A stretch of 64,000 nucleotides of DNA, taken from positions 48,445 through 112,444 of the forward strand of contig NZ_FRBU01000010.1 of assembly GCF_900142695.1 (NCBI RefSeq), read 5' to 3'. Shown here piece by piece: positions 47,407 through 55,580 of this stretch. The translations under genes and the position numbers were made by a program. The DNA is from Flavobacterium xanthum (GTDB lineage: Bacteria > Bacteroidota > Bacteroidia > Flavobacteriales > Flavobacteriaceae). Positions within the stretch are counted from its first letter, which is position 1. Every line of letters begins with the position of its first letter. The notes under the pieces are model-generated. The model worked only from the letters and a program-made list of their open reading frames with translations. It searched no databases and had not been told where the DNA came from.

Positions 47407-47883
47407 CTATCGATTCAACCACCAAATACTTCCATTTAAAACGGCAGCAAAACTAACCCAAGCCAAATACGGAATAAATAAATAACCCGCGATTTTATTG
47501 ATTTTGGCAAACTGAATGTAGGTTTCAAATATCATTAGCCAAAGCACAATAATTTCTAATCCGGCTAACATCGGGTTCTGCAAGCCAAAAAATAAATAAG
47601 ACCACAAGGCATTTAGCCCTAATTGTATGGCAAAGAAAACCAATGCTTTCTTGACTAAATCCCGCTCTTCTTCTATCCGGTTCCAAACTAAACCTGCCGC
47701 AACACCCATCATCACATACAGCGTACTCCAAACCGGTGCAAAAACCCAATTTGGCGGATTAAAACTTGGTTTAATCAACGTAGGATACCAAGTAGTGATC
47801 GCAGAGCGGGTTACGTTTCCTGAGAAATAACCAATAACAAGACAAGTAACAACAACAGCTAGGATTCGGGTGATTTTGTTCAT
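47407..47883 (-). CDS. tspO: TspO/MBR family membrane protein
   Basis: 158 residues, five helices, with the family phrase WYPTLIKPSFNPPNWVFAPVWSTLYVMMG split over helices 1-2 and LNALWSYLFFG in helix 3. TspO proteins bind porphyrins and are tied to tetrapyrrole and stress responses. Single gene, convergent with the preceding gene and divergent from mvaD. Confidence 0.93.
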   Translation of the reverse strand: MNKITRILAVVVTCLVIGYFSGNVTRSAITTWYPTLIKPSFNPPNWVFAPVWSTLYVMMGVAAGLVWNRIEEERDLVKKALVFFAIQLGLNALWSYLFFGLQNPMLAGLEIIVLWLMIFETYIQFAKINKIAGYLFIPYLAWVSFAAVLNGSIWWLNR

Positions 47884-48091
47884 TTTGATGTGTTTTACGA
47901 TTTACAAATCTAATGAAATCTTGTTCACATTTCAAGTAAACAACATTAAGGTTCGTTACACGACCATACTATCCCAGCTTTAAACAGCAAGTGTAATTTT
48001 AAAAAAATACAAGCTAGAATCATATTCAAGTAGACCAAACAATTAAAAGAACGAATAAAAAATGATGATTGCCATAACCAATCATTAAAAA

Positions 48092-48132
48092 AAAATCAGC
48101 GAATCAGCGGTTACAAAAAAAAAGTATCTTTG
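48092..48132 (+). promoter_or_regulatory. mvaD -7 box with dispersed repeat copy upstream
   Basis: TATCTTTG at 48125-48132 matches the -7 consensus; no good -33 TTTG is present at the expected distance. At 48099-48110 is GCGAATCAGCGG, which matches the word GCGAATCTGCGG repeated in the array near 63.4 kb at 11 of 12 bases. Confidence 0.5.
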
Positions 48133-48149
48133 CGTAAATTTTATCATTC

Positions 48150-49232
48150 ATGATTTCAGCAAACGATTTTATTCCATCAAAATATACGCATTCGGTTGAA
48201 AGCGGTTTTTTTCAATGGAGTGCACCCAGCAATATTGCCCTTGTAAAATACTGGGGCAAAAAAGACAATCAAATTCCAGCTAATCCATCGGTGAGTTTTA
48301 CCTTGAATAATTGCAAGACGATTACTAAATTGGCTTTCGCCAAAAAAGAGAACCAAGGTTCTTTTTCATTCGATTTGCTTTTTGAAGGACAACCTAAAGA
48401 AGATTTCAAGCCAAAAATTCAAAAATTTCTAGAACGAATAGAAATCTATTTGCCCTTTTTAAAAGACTATCATTTTACGATTGACACTGAGAATACTTTT
48501 CCACACAGTTCTGGAATTGCTTCTTCGGCATCAGGAATGGCCGCTTTAGCCATGAATTTGATGAGCTTAGAAAAAGCGTTAAATCCGGAAATGACCGATG
48601 ATTATTTCTTTCAAAAAGCATCTTTATTAGCGCGTTTGGGTTCTGGAAGTGCCTGCCGCAGTGTAAAAGGCAAAGTCGTAGTTTGGGGAAATCAAAAGAA
48701 TATCCCAGCGAGCTCTGATCTTTTTGGAGTAGAATTTCCACATGCAATTCACGAAAATTTTACTAATTATCAGGATACTATTTTACTAGTTGACAAAGGC
48801 GAAAAGCAGGTTTCGAGCACAGTGGGTCATGATTTAATGCACGAGCATCCTTTTGCCGAAAGACGATTTGCTCAAGCGCACGAAAATTTAGACCATCTCA
48901 TTACTATTTTTGAAAATGGTGATTTAGACGCTTTCATAAAAATAGTTGAAAGCGAAGCCTTGACGTTGCACGCCATGATGATGACTTCAATGCCTTATTT
49001 TATCTTAATGAATCCAAACACCTTACAGATCATAAATGCGATCTGGAAATTTAGAAAGGAGACTAAAATTCCTGTTTGTTTCACGCTGGATGCTGGTGCC
49101 AATGTACATGTTTTGTATCCCGAAAACACTAGCGAAAAAGTTTTGCAATTTATTAAGGACGAATTAGTTGGCTATTGCCAAAATGGGCAGTACATTTGCG
49201 ACAGAATTGGAAATGGTGCTGTTTTGATTTAA
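48150..49232 (+). CDS. mvaD: Diphosphomevalonate decarboxylase
   Basis: Makes isopentenyl diphosphate from mevalonate diphosphate. 360 residues of GHMP fold. The family hallmark SAPSNIALVKYWGKKDNQIPANPSVSFTL is near residues 24-52 (shown here in part), the P-loop is FPHSSGIASSASGMAALAMN, and SGSACRSVKG and LDAGANVHVLYP follow. It begins a cluster with mevalonate kinase and a prenyltransferase. Confidence 0.95.
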   Translation: MISANDFIPSKYTHSVESGFFQWSAPSNIALVKYWGKKDNQIPANPSVSFTLNNCKTITKLAFAKKENQGSFSFDLLFEGQPKEDFKPKIQKFLERIEIYLPFLKDYHFTIDTENTFPHSSGIASSASGMAALAMNLMSLEKALNPEMTDDYFFQKASLLARLGSGSACRSVKGKVVVWGNQKNIPASSDLFGVEFPHAIHENFTNYQDTILLVDKGEKQVSSTVGHDLMHEHPFAERRFAQAHENLDHLITIFENGDLDAFIKIVESEALTLHAMMMTSMPYFILMNPNTLQIINAIWKFRKETKIPVCFTLDAGANVHVLYPENTSEKVLQFIKDELVGYCQNGQYICDRIGNGAVLI

Positions 49233-49273
49233 TCTGTTTTTTAACTATCTTTATTTTTTAAAGAGTTATAACT

Positions 49274-49468
49274 ATGGACATCCAATCAGAGAAATTAGAA
49301 TTAATTAAATTACTTATAGAGACGGACGACACAGCTATAATAGAATCTATAAAAAACATTTTCAAATCAGAAAAAAAGGACATTTGGAAACAATTATCTG
49401 CCGAAGAACAAGAGAAAATCGATCTTAGAATTCAAGAAGCAAATCGTGGAGACCAAGTTGAATTATAA
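49274..49468 (+). CDS. Orphan antitoxin-like small protein
   Basis: 64 residues: MDIQSEKLELIKLLIETDD, then a charged helix, and IQEANRGDQVEL at the end. The pattern matches the small antitoxins that in flavobacteria precede RelE/ParE-like toxins, but the C-terminal toxin-contact tail looks shortened and no toxin gene follows; the next gene is mevalonate kinase. Similarity is from memory of this protein type. It may be a decayed antitoxin or a small protein with another role. Confidence 0.55.
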   Translation: MDIQSEKLELIKLLIETDDTAIIESIKNIFKSEKKDIWKQLSAEEQEKIDLRIQEANRGDQVEL

Positions 49469-49525
49469 AAATTATAAAATAAATACCTAATTATCAACCC
49501 CCAAATTGTTAATTTACAACACCCT

Positions 49526-50464
49526 ATGAAAGGACCTTTGTTTTACTCAAAAATATTACTCTTTGGAGAATACGGAATTATTCGTGACTCAAAAGGGCTT
49601 TCAATTCCCTATAATTTTTATAATGGCGCGCTTAAGAAAGAAGAAAATCCTTCTGCTGAGGCAATAAAATCAAATGCAAATTTAAGGCGTTTTGTAACGT
49701 ATTTAGAAACTTTACAAAACGAGCAGCCAAACTTGGTTACTTTTGATTTAACGACTTTAAATAGTGATATTGAGACAGGAATGTATTTTGACTCCAGCAT
49801 TCCGCAAGGATATGGCGTAGGAAGCAGTGGTGCATTGGTAGCTGCAATTTATGATAAATATGCTCACAATAAAATCACGGTTTTAGAGAATTTAACACGG
49901 GAAAAATTATTGCAATTAAAAAATATATTTTCTCAAATGGAGAGTTTTTTCCACGGAAAAAGCTCTGGTTTAGATCCTTTAAACAGTTATTTGAGTATTC
50001 CAATTCTAATCAATTCGAAAGACAATATTGAAGCAACTGGTATTCCTACCCAAAGTTTTGACGGAAAAGGCGCTGTATTTTTATTGGATTCAGGCATTGT
50101 AGGCGAAACGGCTCCGATGGTAAATATTTTTATGGAAAACCTAAAAGACAAAGGTTTCCGTGCGATGTTGAAAAATCAATTTGTAAAATATACGGATGCT
50201 TGTGTAGAAAATTTCCTTGGCGGAGATATGAAATCTTTGTTCATGAACACCAAGAAATTATCAAAAGTGGTTTTGAATAACTTCAAACCAATGATCCCAG
50301 AACAATTTCACGGAATTTGGCAACAAGGAATTGACAGCAATGATTATTATTTAAAACTTTGTGGATCCGGTGGTGGTGGTTACATCTTAGGTTTTACCGA
50401 AGATTTAGAAAAAGCAAAAGCTTCTTTGAAAGATTACAAACTTGAAGTAGTGTATCAATTCTAA
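49526..50464 (+). CDS. mvk: Mevalonate kinase
   Basis: Phosphorylates mevalonate to 5-phosphomevalonate. 312 residues of GHMP fold: KILLFGEYGIIRDSKGLSIP near the start (motif 1), SIPQGYGVGSSGALVAAIYD as the ATP-binding motif (about 91-110), FHGKSSGLDPLNSYLSIPI, and LCGSGGGGYILGF near the C-terminus. The FHGKSSGLDP segment (not GSGYDIA) and proximity to mvaD favour mevalonate kinase over phosphomevalonate kinase. It is 57 bp after the small antitoxin-like gene. Confidence 0.85.
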   Translation: MKGPLFYSKILLFGEYGIIRDSKGLSIPYNFYNGALKKEENPSAEAIKSNANLRRFVTYLETLQNEQPNLVTFDLTTLNSDIETGMYFDSSIPQGYGVGSSGALVAAIYDKYAHNKITVLENLTREKLLQLKNIFSQMESFFHGKSSGLDPLNSYLSIPILINSKDNIEATGIPTQSFDGKGAVFLLDSGIVGETAPMVNIFMENLKDKGFRAMLKNQFVKYTDACVENFLGGDMKSLFMNTKKLSKVVLNNFKPMIPEQFHGIWQQGIDSNDYYLKLCGSGGGGYILGFTEDLEKAKASLKDYKLEVVYQF

Positions 50465-50570
50465 TTCCTCTTTCTCAAAAAAAGTAGAATACACTCAAAT
50501 AAACTTTAAAACATTTTCACCTTCCTGCCCTGCCTGCACTAGCCAGGTTCGTGGCTAACCTATAACAAGA

Positions 50571-51521
50571 ATGAACAGAAAGAACAAACTTTTATTGATG
50601 AAAATTATAAGTTTGTTCTCGGTGGTTCGCGGGTATAATATTCCAATAATTATTCTAGCGCAGTATCTCTCTGCGATATTTATTCTGGCTCCCGAAAAAA
50701 GAGCGCTGGACATTCTACTTGATTTTAATTTATTTATACTCGTTTTTGCCTCTTCGCTTACCATTGCTTCGGGATATATTATTAATAATTTTTATGATAG
50801 CCAAAAGGATTTAATTAACCGACCTAATAAGTCCATGTTAGATCGATTAGTAAGCCAGAAAACAAAACTAAGTGTGTATTTTACGCTTAATTTTATTGTG
50901 GCTTTGATGGCATTATTCGTTTCGTGGCGCGTGTTTTTATTCTTTTCAGGATATATCTTTTTCATTTGGTTTTATTCTCATAAAATAAAAAAATACCCTA
51001 TTGTAGGAAATCTTACTGCGGCAGTATTGGCAGTTTTGCCTTTTTTTGCGATACTCCTCTACTTTTACACCCGCATTCCCTTTGAAGATATAGAGAATTA
51101 TAAAAGACAACTTGGAGTTATTTTTTCGCATGCCAGTTTTTTATTTTTATTACTGTTGATTCGGGAAATGATAAAGGACTTAGAAAACCTAAAAGGGGAT
51201 TTAGCCAATGATTATAAAACGATTCCTATTGTTTACGGCGAAGAGATATCAAAAATAACCATCACGGTATTGACCATTCTGACTGTTTTACCCGTTTATG
51301 CTTTGATTGATATTTATGATGTGGGCTATATGGATATTTATTTTTATTCTTGTCTGATTATCTTAATCTTCTTCTTGCTTTACTTGTGGAAATCCAATGC
51401 GAAACCACAGTTTTTGCTGCTACACAACGTATTGAAATTCCTTATTGTTGCCGGAGTATTTTGCATTGTCTTGATTAATCCAAGTGTTTTATGGCATGGA
51501 AAAAGATTGTTGATGGTTTAA
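50571..51521 (+). CDS. UbiA-family prenyltransferase (geranylgeranylglyceryl-phosphate synthase-like)
   Basis: 316 residues, about eight helices. The first Asp-rich motif reads NNFYDSQKDLINRPNK and the second REMIKDLENLKGDLANDYKT, the UbiA Mg2+/diphosphate sites. This subgroup is often annotated as geranylgeranylglycerol-phosphate geranylgeranyltransferase in Bacteroidetes; the true acceptor is not clear. An ATG at 50598 would shorten it by 9 residues. Position after mvk fits a consumer of isoprenyl diphosphates. Confidence 0.82.
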   Translation: MNRKNKLLLMKIISLFSVVRGYNIPIIILAQYLSAIFILAPEKRALDILLDFNLFILVFASSLTIASGYIINNFYDSQKDLINRPNKSMLDRLVSQKTKLSVYFTLNFIVALMALFVSWRVFLFFSGYIFFIWFYSHKIKKYPIVGNLTAAVLAVLPFFAILLYFYTRIPFEDIENYKRQLGVIFSHASFLFLLLLIREMIKDLENLKGDLANDYKTIPIVYGEEISKITITVLTILTVLPVYALIDIYDVGYMDIYFYSCLIILIFFLLYLWKSNAKPQFLLLHNVLKFLIVAGVFCIVLINPSVLWHGKRLLMV

Positions 51522-51580
51522 TGTTGCCTTTTTCCAAATTATAAAAAGGATAAAAAAACATTCTCGAAATTCTCCTATAT

Positions 51581-51696
51581 TCCCCGATAGGGTAGCCCCG
51601 ATAGTAGAGAAAATCCTTTCTAGTCCTTAACTTGTTTCAGGATACTGAAACAAGTTAAGGACTAGAAAGATTGAAACGATAGCGGGAAATAGCTCC
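51581..51696 (-). repeat. Intergenic element with 25-bp perfect hairpin (copy 1)
   Basis: Perfect 25-bp arms (51616-51640 and 51645-51669) around a GATA loop. Outside the arms are conserved-looking flanks (AGCCCCGATAG at 51595-51605, AAATCC at 51611-51616, ATTGAAACGATAGCGGG at 51670-51686, AGCTCC at 51691-51696). Read on the reverse strand, the flanks CAATCTTT and AAAGGATTT match copy 2 at 63214-63357. No T run follows, so it is not a usual terminator. Confidence 0.75.
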
Positions 51697-51766
51697 AAAA
51701 AATCATACTAAAATATATTAATTGGCTTATTAACTAGACAGTTAGCGTTTTTATAATTGGTGGTTA

Positions 51767-51797
51767 TTGATTGTCAAGTATATAAATAGTATCTTTG
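51767..51797 (+). promoter_or_regulatory. Predicted promoter of the RluB-type gene
   Basis: TTG (51767-51769), 20 bases, then TATCTTTG (51790-51797), matching the Bacteroidetes pattern. The gene starts 20 bases after the box. Confidence 0.6.
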
Positions 51798-51816
51798 CAC
51801 AAATTATTGGAATATT

Positions 51817-52725
51817 ATGAATAACAAGGAAGGCAATAATAAGAAAAGTGGTCCAAGAGCAGCTAGCTCAAGACCCAGTTCGAATAAGCCAAAACCTGCC
51901 ATGCAGAAGCGCGCTCAAGGGCCGAAAAAAGTTAAAGTTACTACTAAAGTTGCCGATATTGCTACTGATAAAGTAGAGAAAAAACCAAATCAAGCACCAA
52001 AGAGACCGAAAGTAAAAGACGAAATTCGTTTGAATAAATACATTGCTAATTCAGGTGCGTGCTCGCGTCGTGATGCGGATATTTATATTCAATCCGGGAC
52101 TGTAAAAGTAAACGGAATTCCTGTTACCGAAATGGGATACATGGTAAAACCAGGTGATGTTGTGAATTTTGACGGGTCTACTTTGACACCGGAGAAAAAA
52201 GTATACATCTTACTGAACAAACCTAAAAACTTTACCACTGCGATGGACGAAGGTCAGGAATATCGTAATGTTTTAGAATTGGTAAAAGGTTCTACTACTG
52301 CAAAAATTGGTGCAGTTGGGAGAATGGACAAGAATACAACTGGTTTGTTATTGTTCACAAATGATACGGACATGATTCGTAAATTTACATTACCAAGTCA
52401 AAAATCATCTAAAATTTACCAAGTTTCACTAGACAAAAACTTGAAATTTGAAGATTTAGAAAAAATAAATAAAGGTTTGACGCTTGACGGACACCGTGTT
52501 TTTGTGGAAGATGTAAGCTACATTGAAGGTGAAGCTAAAAGTGAAATTGGATTACAGTTAAGATCATCCAATGTAAAAGTGGTTCGTAATATCTTTGAAC
52601 ATTTCAGTTATGATGTTTTGCGTATTGATAGAGTTTCTTTTGCTGGTTTGACCAAAAAGAATTTGCCAAGAGGAAACTGGAGATTGCTTACTGAACAAGA
52701 AATTATCAATTTGAAGAACGTTTAA
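51817..52725 (+). CDS. RluB/RsuA-family pseudouridine synthase
   Basis: 302 residues. A Lys/Pro/Arg-rich, unordered N-terminus (about 1-68) precedes an S4 RNA-binding domain (about 70-120; IRLNKYIANSGACSRRDADI) and the pseudouridine synthase core with IGAVGRMDKNTTGLLLFTND (catalytic Asp in GRMD). It modifies rRNA, likely 23S as in RluB. The extended basic tail is typical of Bacteroidetes members. Own promoter upstream. Confidence 0.9.
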   Translation: MNNKEGNNKKSGPRAASSRPSSNKPKPAMQKRAQGPKKVKVTTKVADIATDKVEKKPNQAPKRPKVKDEIRLNKYIANSGACSRRDADIYIQSGTVKVNGIPVTEMGYMVKPGDVVNFDGSTLTPEKKVYILLNKPKNFTTAMDEGQEYRNVLELVKGSTTAKIGAVGRMDKNTTGLLLFTNDTDMIRKFTLPSQKSSKIYQVSLDKNLKFEDLEKINKGLTLDGHRVFVEDVSYIEGEAKSEIGLQLRSSNVKVVRNIFEHFSYDVLRIDRVSFAGLTKKNLPRGNWRLLTEQEIINLKNV

Positions 52726-52748
52726 TATTTCTTTGAAATTATACAATG

Positions 52749-52782
52749 AAATCCCTTTCGCATAGCGAAATGGGATTTTTTT
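52749..52782 (+). terminator. Intrinsic terminator after RluB-type gene
   Basis: AAATCCC-TTTCGC (52749-52761), loop ATA, GCGAAA-T-GGGATTT (52765-52778, one bulged T), then T run. Confidence 0.85.
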
Positions 52783-52808
52783 AATTAAAAATTCAATCCT
52801 AAATAAGT

Positions 52809-53171
52809 ATGACACCAGAAAAATTACAATCAATTGCTTTTAAATGGTTTGAAACTTTCAATAATAAAGAATTAGAAAAATTACTGTCTTTATATGACGA
52901 AGATGCCGTTCATTTTAGTCCAAAATTAAAAATGTATAAACCGGAAAGTAATGGTTTTGTTACCGGTAAAGAAGCATTACGAGAATGGTGGAAAGATGCT
53001 TTTGAGCGTTTACCAAGCTTGAATTACAAAGTAAAATCGCTTACTGCCAATGGCGACCGCGTTTTCATGGAATACATCAGAACAGTTACTGGTGAAGAAG
53101 ATTTATTGGTAGCGGAAGTATTGGACATTAGAGAAGACAAAATAATTGCTTCCCGAGTGTATCACGGATAA
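52809..53171 (+). CDS. SnoaL/NTF2-like protein
   Basis: 120 residues, one NTF2-like alpha+beta barrel: FKWFETFNNKELEKLLSLYD (helical start), EALREWWKDAFERLP and DRVFMEYIRTVTG. Such proteins bind small molecules or act as cyclases and isomerases; nothing here sets the ligand. Single gene between two terminators. Confidence 0.8.
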   Translation: MTPEKLQSIAFKWFETFNNKELEKLLSLYDEDAVHFSPKLKMYKPESNGFVTGKEALREWWKDAFERLPSLNYKVKSLTANGDRVFMEYIRTVTGEEDLLVAEVLDIREDKIIASRVYHG

Positions 53172-53192
53172 AAACCGATTTTGATTAGAAAC

Positions 53193-53232
53193 AAAAACCC
53201 CTACGACAATTTATTTATGTCGTAGGGTTTTT
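53193..53232. terminator. Bidirectional terminator
   Basis: CTACGACA (53201-53208) pairs with TGTCGTAG (53218-53225), extended by CC/GG. A run on the left and T run on the right serve the converging SnoaL-like and M3 peptidase genes. Confidence 0.8.
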
Positions 53233-53252
53233 GCTTTAGAAGAAAATTATAA

Positions 53253-55400
53253 TTATCCTTTTATTTTTTTAAGGGGTTCTTCTTTTTTGTCCAGACCACG
53301 TTTTCTCAACAGCGGCTCAATACTAGGTTCAGCACCACGGAAACGTTTGTACAACACCATCGGATCTTCGGTTCCTCCTTTTTCCAAAACATTCTCACGG
53401 AATAATTTGGCTTTTTCTGGATTAAACAAAGTAGTCGTTTTAAACGCTTCAAAAGCATCGGTATCTAAAACTCCTGACCAAATGTAGCTGTAATATCCAG
53501 AAGAATATCCTCCAGAGAATATATGACTGAAATACGTGCTTCTATATCTTGGAATAATAGAGGAAATCAAACCAATTTTTGTCATCGCTGCTTTTTCGAA
53601 AGCGTTTGCATCAACAGTAATGTCTTTGGTTTGAGAATGGTATTCTAAATCCAACAAAGAAGCTGCAAGGTATTCTGTTGTGGCAAAACCTTGATCAAAA
53701 GTTCCTGCTTTTTTCAATTTATTTACTAGTGCTTCTGGAATCACTTCGCCAGTTTTATAATGCTTTGCATACATTTTTAAAACCTCGGGTTCAGCCGCCC
53801 AGTTTTCCATAATTTGGGAAGGAAGTTCTACGAAATCTCTAGGAACACTTGTTCCTGCTAAACTTTTGTACGTCACATTCGACAATAATCCGTGTAAGGA
53901 ATGTCCAAATTCATGGAAGAAAGTCGTCACTTCATCAAAAGTCAAAAGTGCCGGAGCATTTGCTGATGGCTTTGTAAAATTACACACGATAGAAACTACC
54001 GGAGCAACACGTTTTCCATCCACCGTTTTCTGACTTCTGTACGAGGTCATCCAAGCACCGCCACGTTTCGATTCACGCGGATGAAAATCCATGTATAGAA
54101 CACCCAAATGCGTACCATCTTTTTCTAAAACTTCCCAAACGGTTGCGTCTTCGTGGTATTTTGGAACATTAGTCAACGCTTTGAATTGAATTCCGTATAA
54201 TTTTTCGGTTACTTGAAAAACACCTTTTCTAACATTATCTAAACTAAAATACGGTTTCAATTCTTCTTCGTCAAGATCAAAACGTTCTTTTCTGATTTTC
54301 TCTGTATAATATCTCCAATCATACGGTTGAACCGCGCCTTTTATTCCTTCTTTAGCCATCATTTTCTGAATATCGGCGGCTTCTGTTTTGGCAATTTCCA
54401 AAGCTGGTTTCCACAAATCATTCAACAGCTTGTTTACATTTTCCGGTGTTTTAGCCATCGATTCCTCCAACACATAATTAGAATGCGATTTAAATCCTAA
54501 CAATCTCGCTTTTTGCCCACGAAGATTGGCTAAATCTACTGCATTCTTCTTATTATCAAAAGCATCGTCATGGTTGCCTCTGGTTTGGTAGGCATTCCAA
54601 ATTTGCTTACGCAATTCTCGGTTGGAACTGTATTGCAAAAACGGCATTACACTGGAATTCGAAAGGGTAAAAACCCATTTTCCCTCTTTGCCTTTTGCTT
54701 TAGCATCAACAGCGGCAGCATCGATTAATCCCTGTGGCAATCCGGCCAAGTCTTTTTTATTATCAATAACCAACTCGTATGAATTAGTCTCCGCCAAAAT
54801 ATTTTGTCCGTATTTTAAACTGGTCAAAGAAAGATCTCCGTTTATTTTACGTAATATTTCTTTATCCGCATTGGATAAATTAGCACCACTTCGAACGAAA
54901 TCTTTGTACGCATTATCTAAAATTTTAGCTTGTTCTAAATTTAAGCCTAATGTTTCTTTTTTGTCCCAAAGTGTTTTTACTTTTGAGAATAATTTCTCGT
55001 TTAAGTAAATATTATCTCGGTGTGCAGAAAGATTTGGCGCCATTTCTTTGGCAATATTCTGAATTTCTTTATTGGTATTCGCCGAATTCAGATTAGAAAA
55101 AACCGTATTCACATTCGATAATAATTCCCCTGCGTTTTCCATAGCAAGAATCGTATTTTCAAAAGTGGCAGGCTGCGTATTATTTGCAATAGCATTAATC
55201 TCCGCTTGATGTTTACTGATACCTTCTAAAATAGCGGGTTTAAAATGTTCATTTTTAATTCTGTCGAAAGGCGGCACATTAAACGGCGTGTCATAAGCTT
55301 GAAAAAATGGATTCATAGTGGTGTTTTCTTTTTTCTCTTGTGCTTCAATTGTTAGCATATTCCCAATGACTAACAAAATGAAAAAGGATTTTTTTCTCAT
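53253..55400 (-). CDS. dcp: M3 metallopeptidase (Dcp-type peptidyl-dipeptidase)
   Basis: 715 residues with a signal peptide (MRKKSFFILLVIGNMLTIEA), so it is periplasmic. The zinc motif HEFGHSLHG (His-Glu-x-x-His) lies near residue 490, with the third ligand Glu downstream. N-terminal FFQAYDTPFNVPPFDRIKNEHF is typical of the Dcp/oligopeptidase A branch. It removes C-terminal dipeptides from short peptides in the family. Single gene, divergent from the DUF885 gene. Confidence 0.92.
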   Translation of the reverse strand: MRKKSFFILLVIGNMLTIEAQEKKENTTMNPFFQAYDTPFNVPPFDRIKNEHFKPAILEGISKHQAEINAIANNTQPATFENTILAMENAGELLSNVNTVFSNLNSANTNKEIQNIAKEMAPNLSAHRDNIYLNEKLFSKVKTLWDKKETLGLNLEQAKILDNAYKDFVRSGANLSNADKEILRKINGDLSLTSLKYGQNILAETNSYELVIDNKKDLAGLPQGLIDAAAVDAKAKGKEGKWVFTLSNSSVMPFLQYSSNRELRKQIWNAYQTRGNHDDAFDNKKNAVDLANLRGQKARLLGFKSHSNYVLEESMAKTPENVNKLLNDLWKPALEIAKTEAADIQKMMAKEGIKGAVQPYDWRYYTEKIRKERFDLDEEELKPYFSLDNVRKGVFQVTEKLYGIQFKALTNVPKYHEDATVWEVLEKDGTHLGVLYMDFHPRESKRGGAWMTSYRSQKTVDGKRVAPVVSIVCNFTKPSANAPALLTFDEVTTFFHEFGHSLHGLLSNVTYKSLAGTSVPRDFVELPSQIMENWAAEPEVLKMYAKHYKTGEVIPEALVNKLKKAGTFDQGFATTEYLAASLLDLEYHSQTKDITVDANAFEKAAMTKIGLISSIIPRYRSTYFSHIFSGGYSSGYYSYIWSGVLDTDAFEAFKTTTLFNPEKAKLFRENVLEKGGTEDPMVLYKRFRGAEPSIEPLLRKRGLDKKEEPLKKIKG

Positions 55401-55580
55401 TTGAGTTTAATTAATTAGAGTCGTAAATTTAGCCGAAATCTATTCAAACTAAGAACTACAGCGGCGCCTTAACTTAATTTTATGAAAAAGAAATAGTACT
55501 TTACTAAACCTCTACCTAATCTAGTATAGAAAATTAAAAAAAAAGAATAAATTAGCTAAATCTATAATCAAACATTCATT

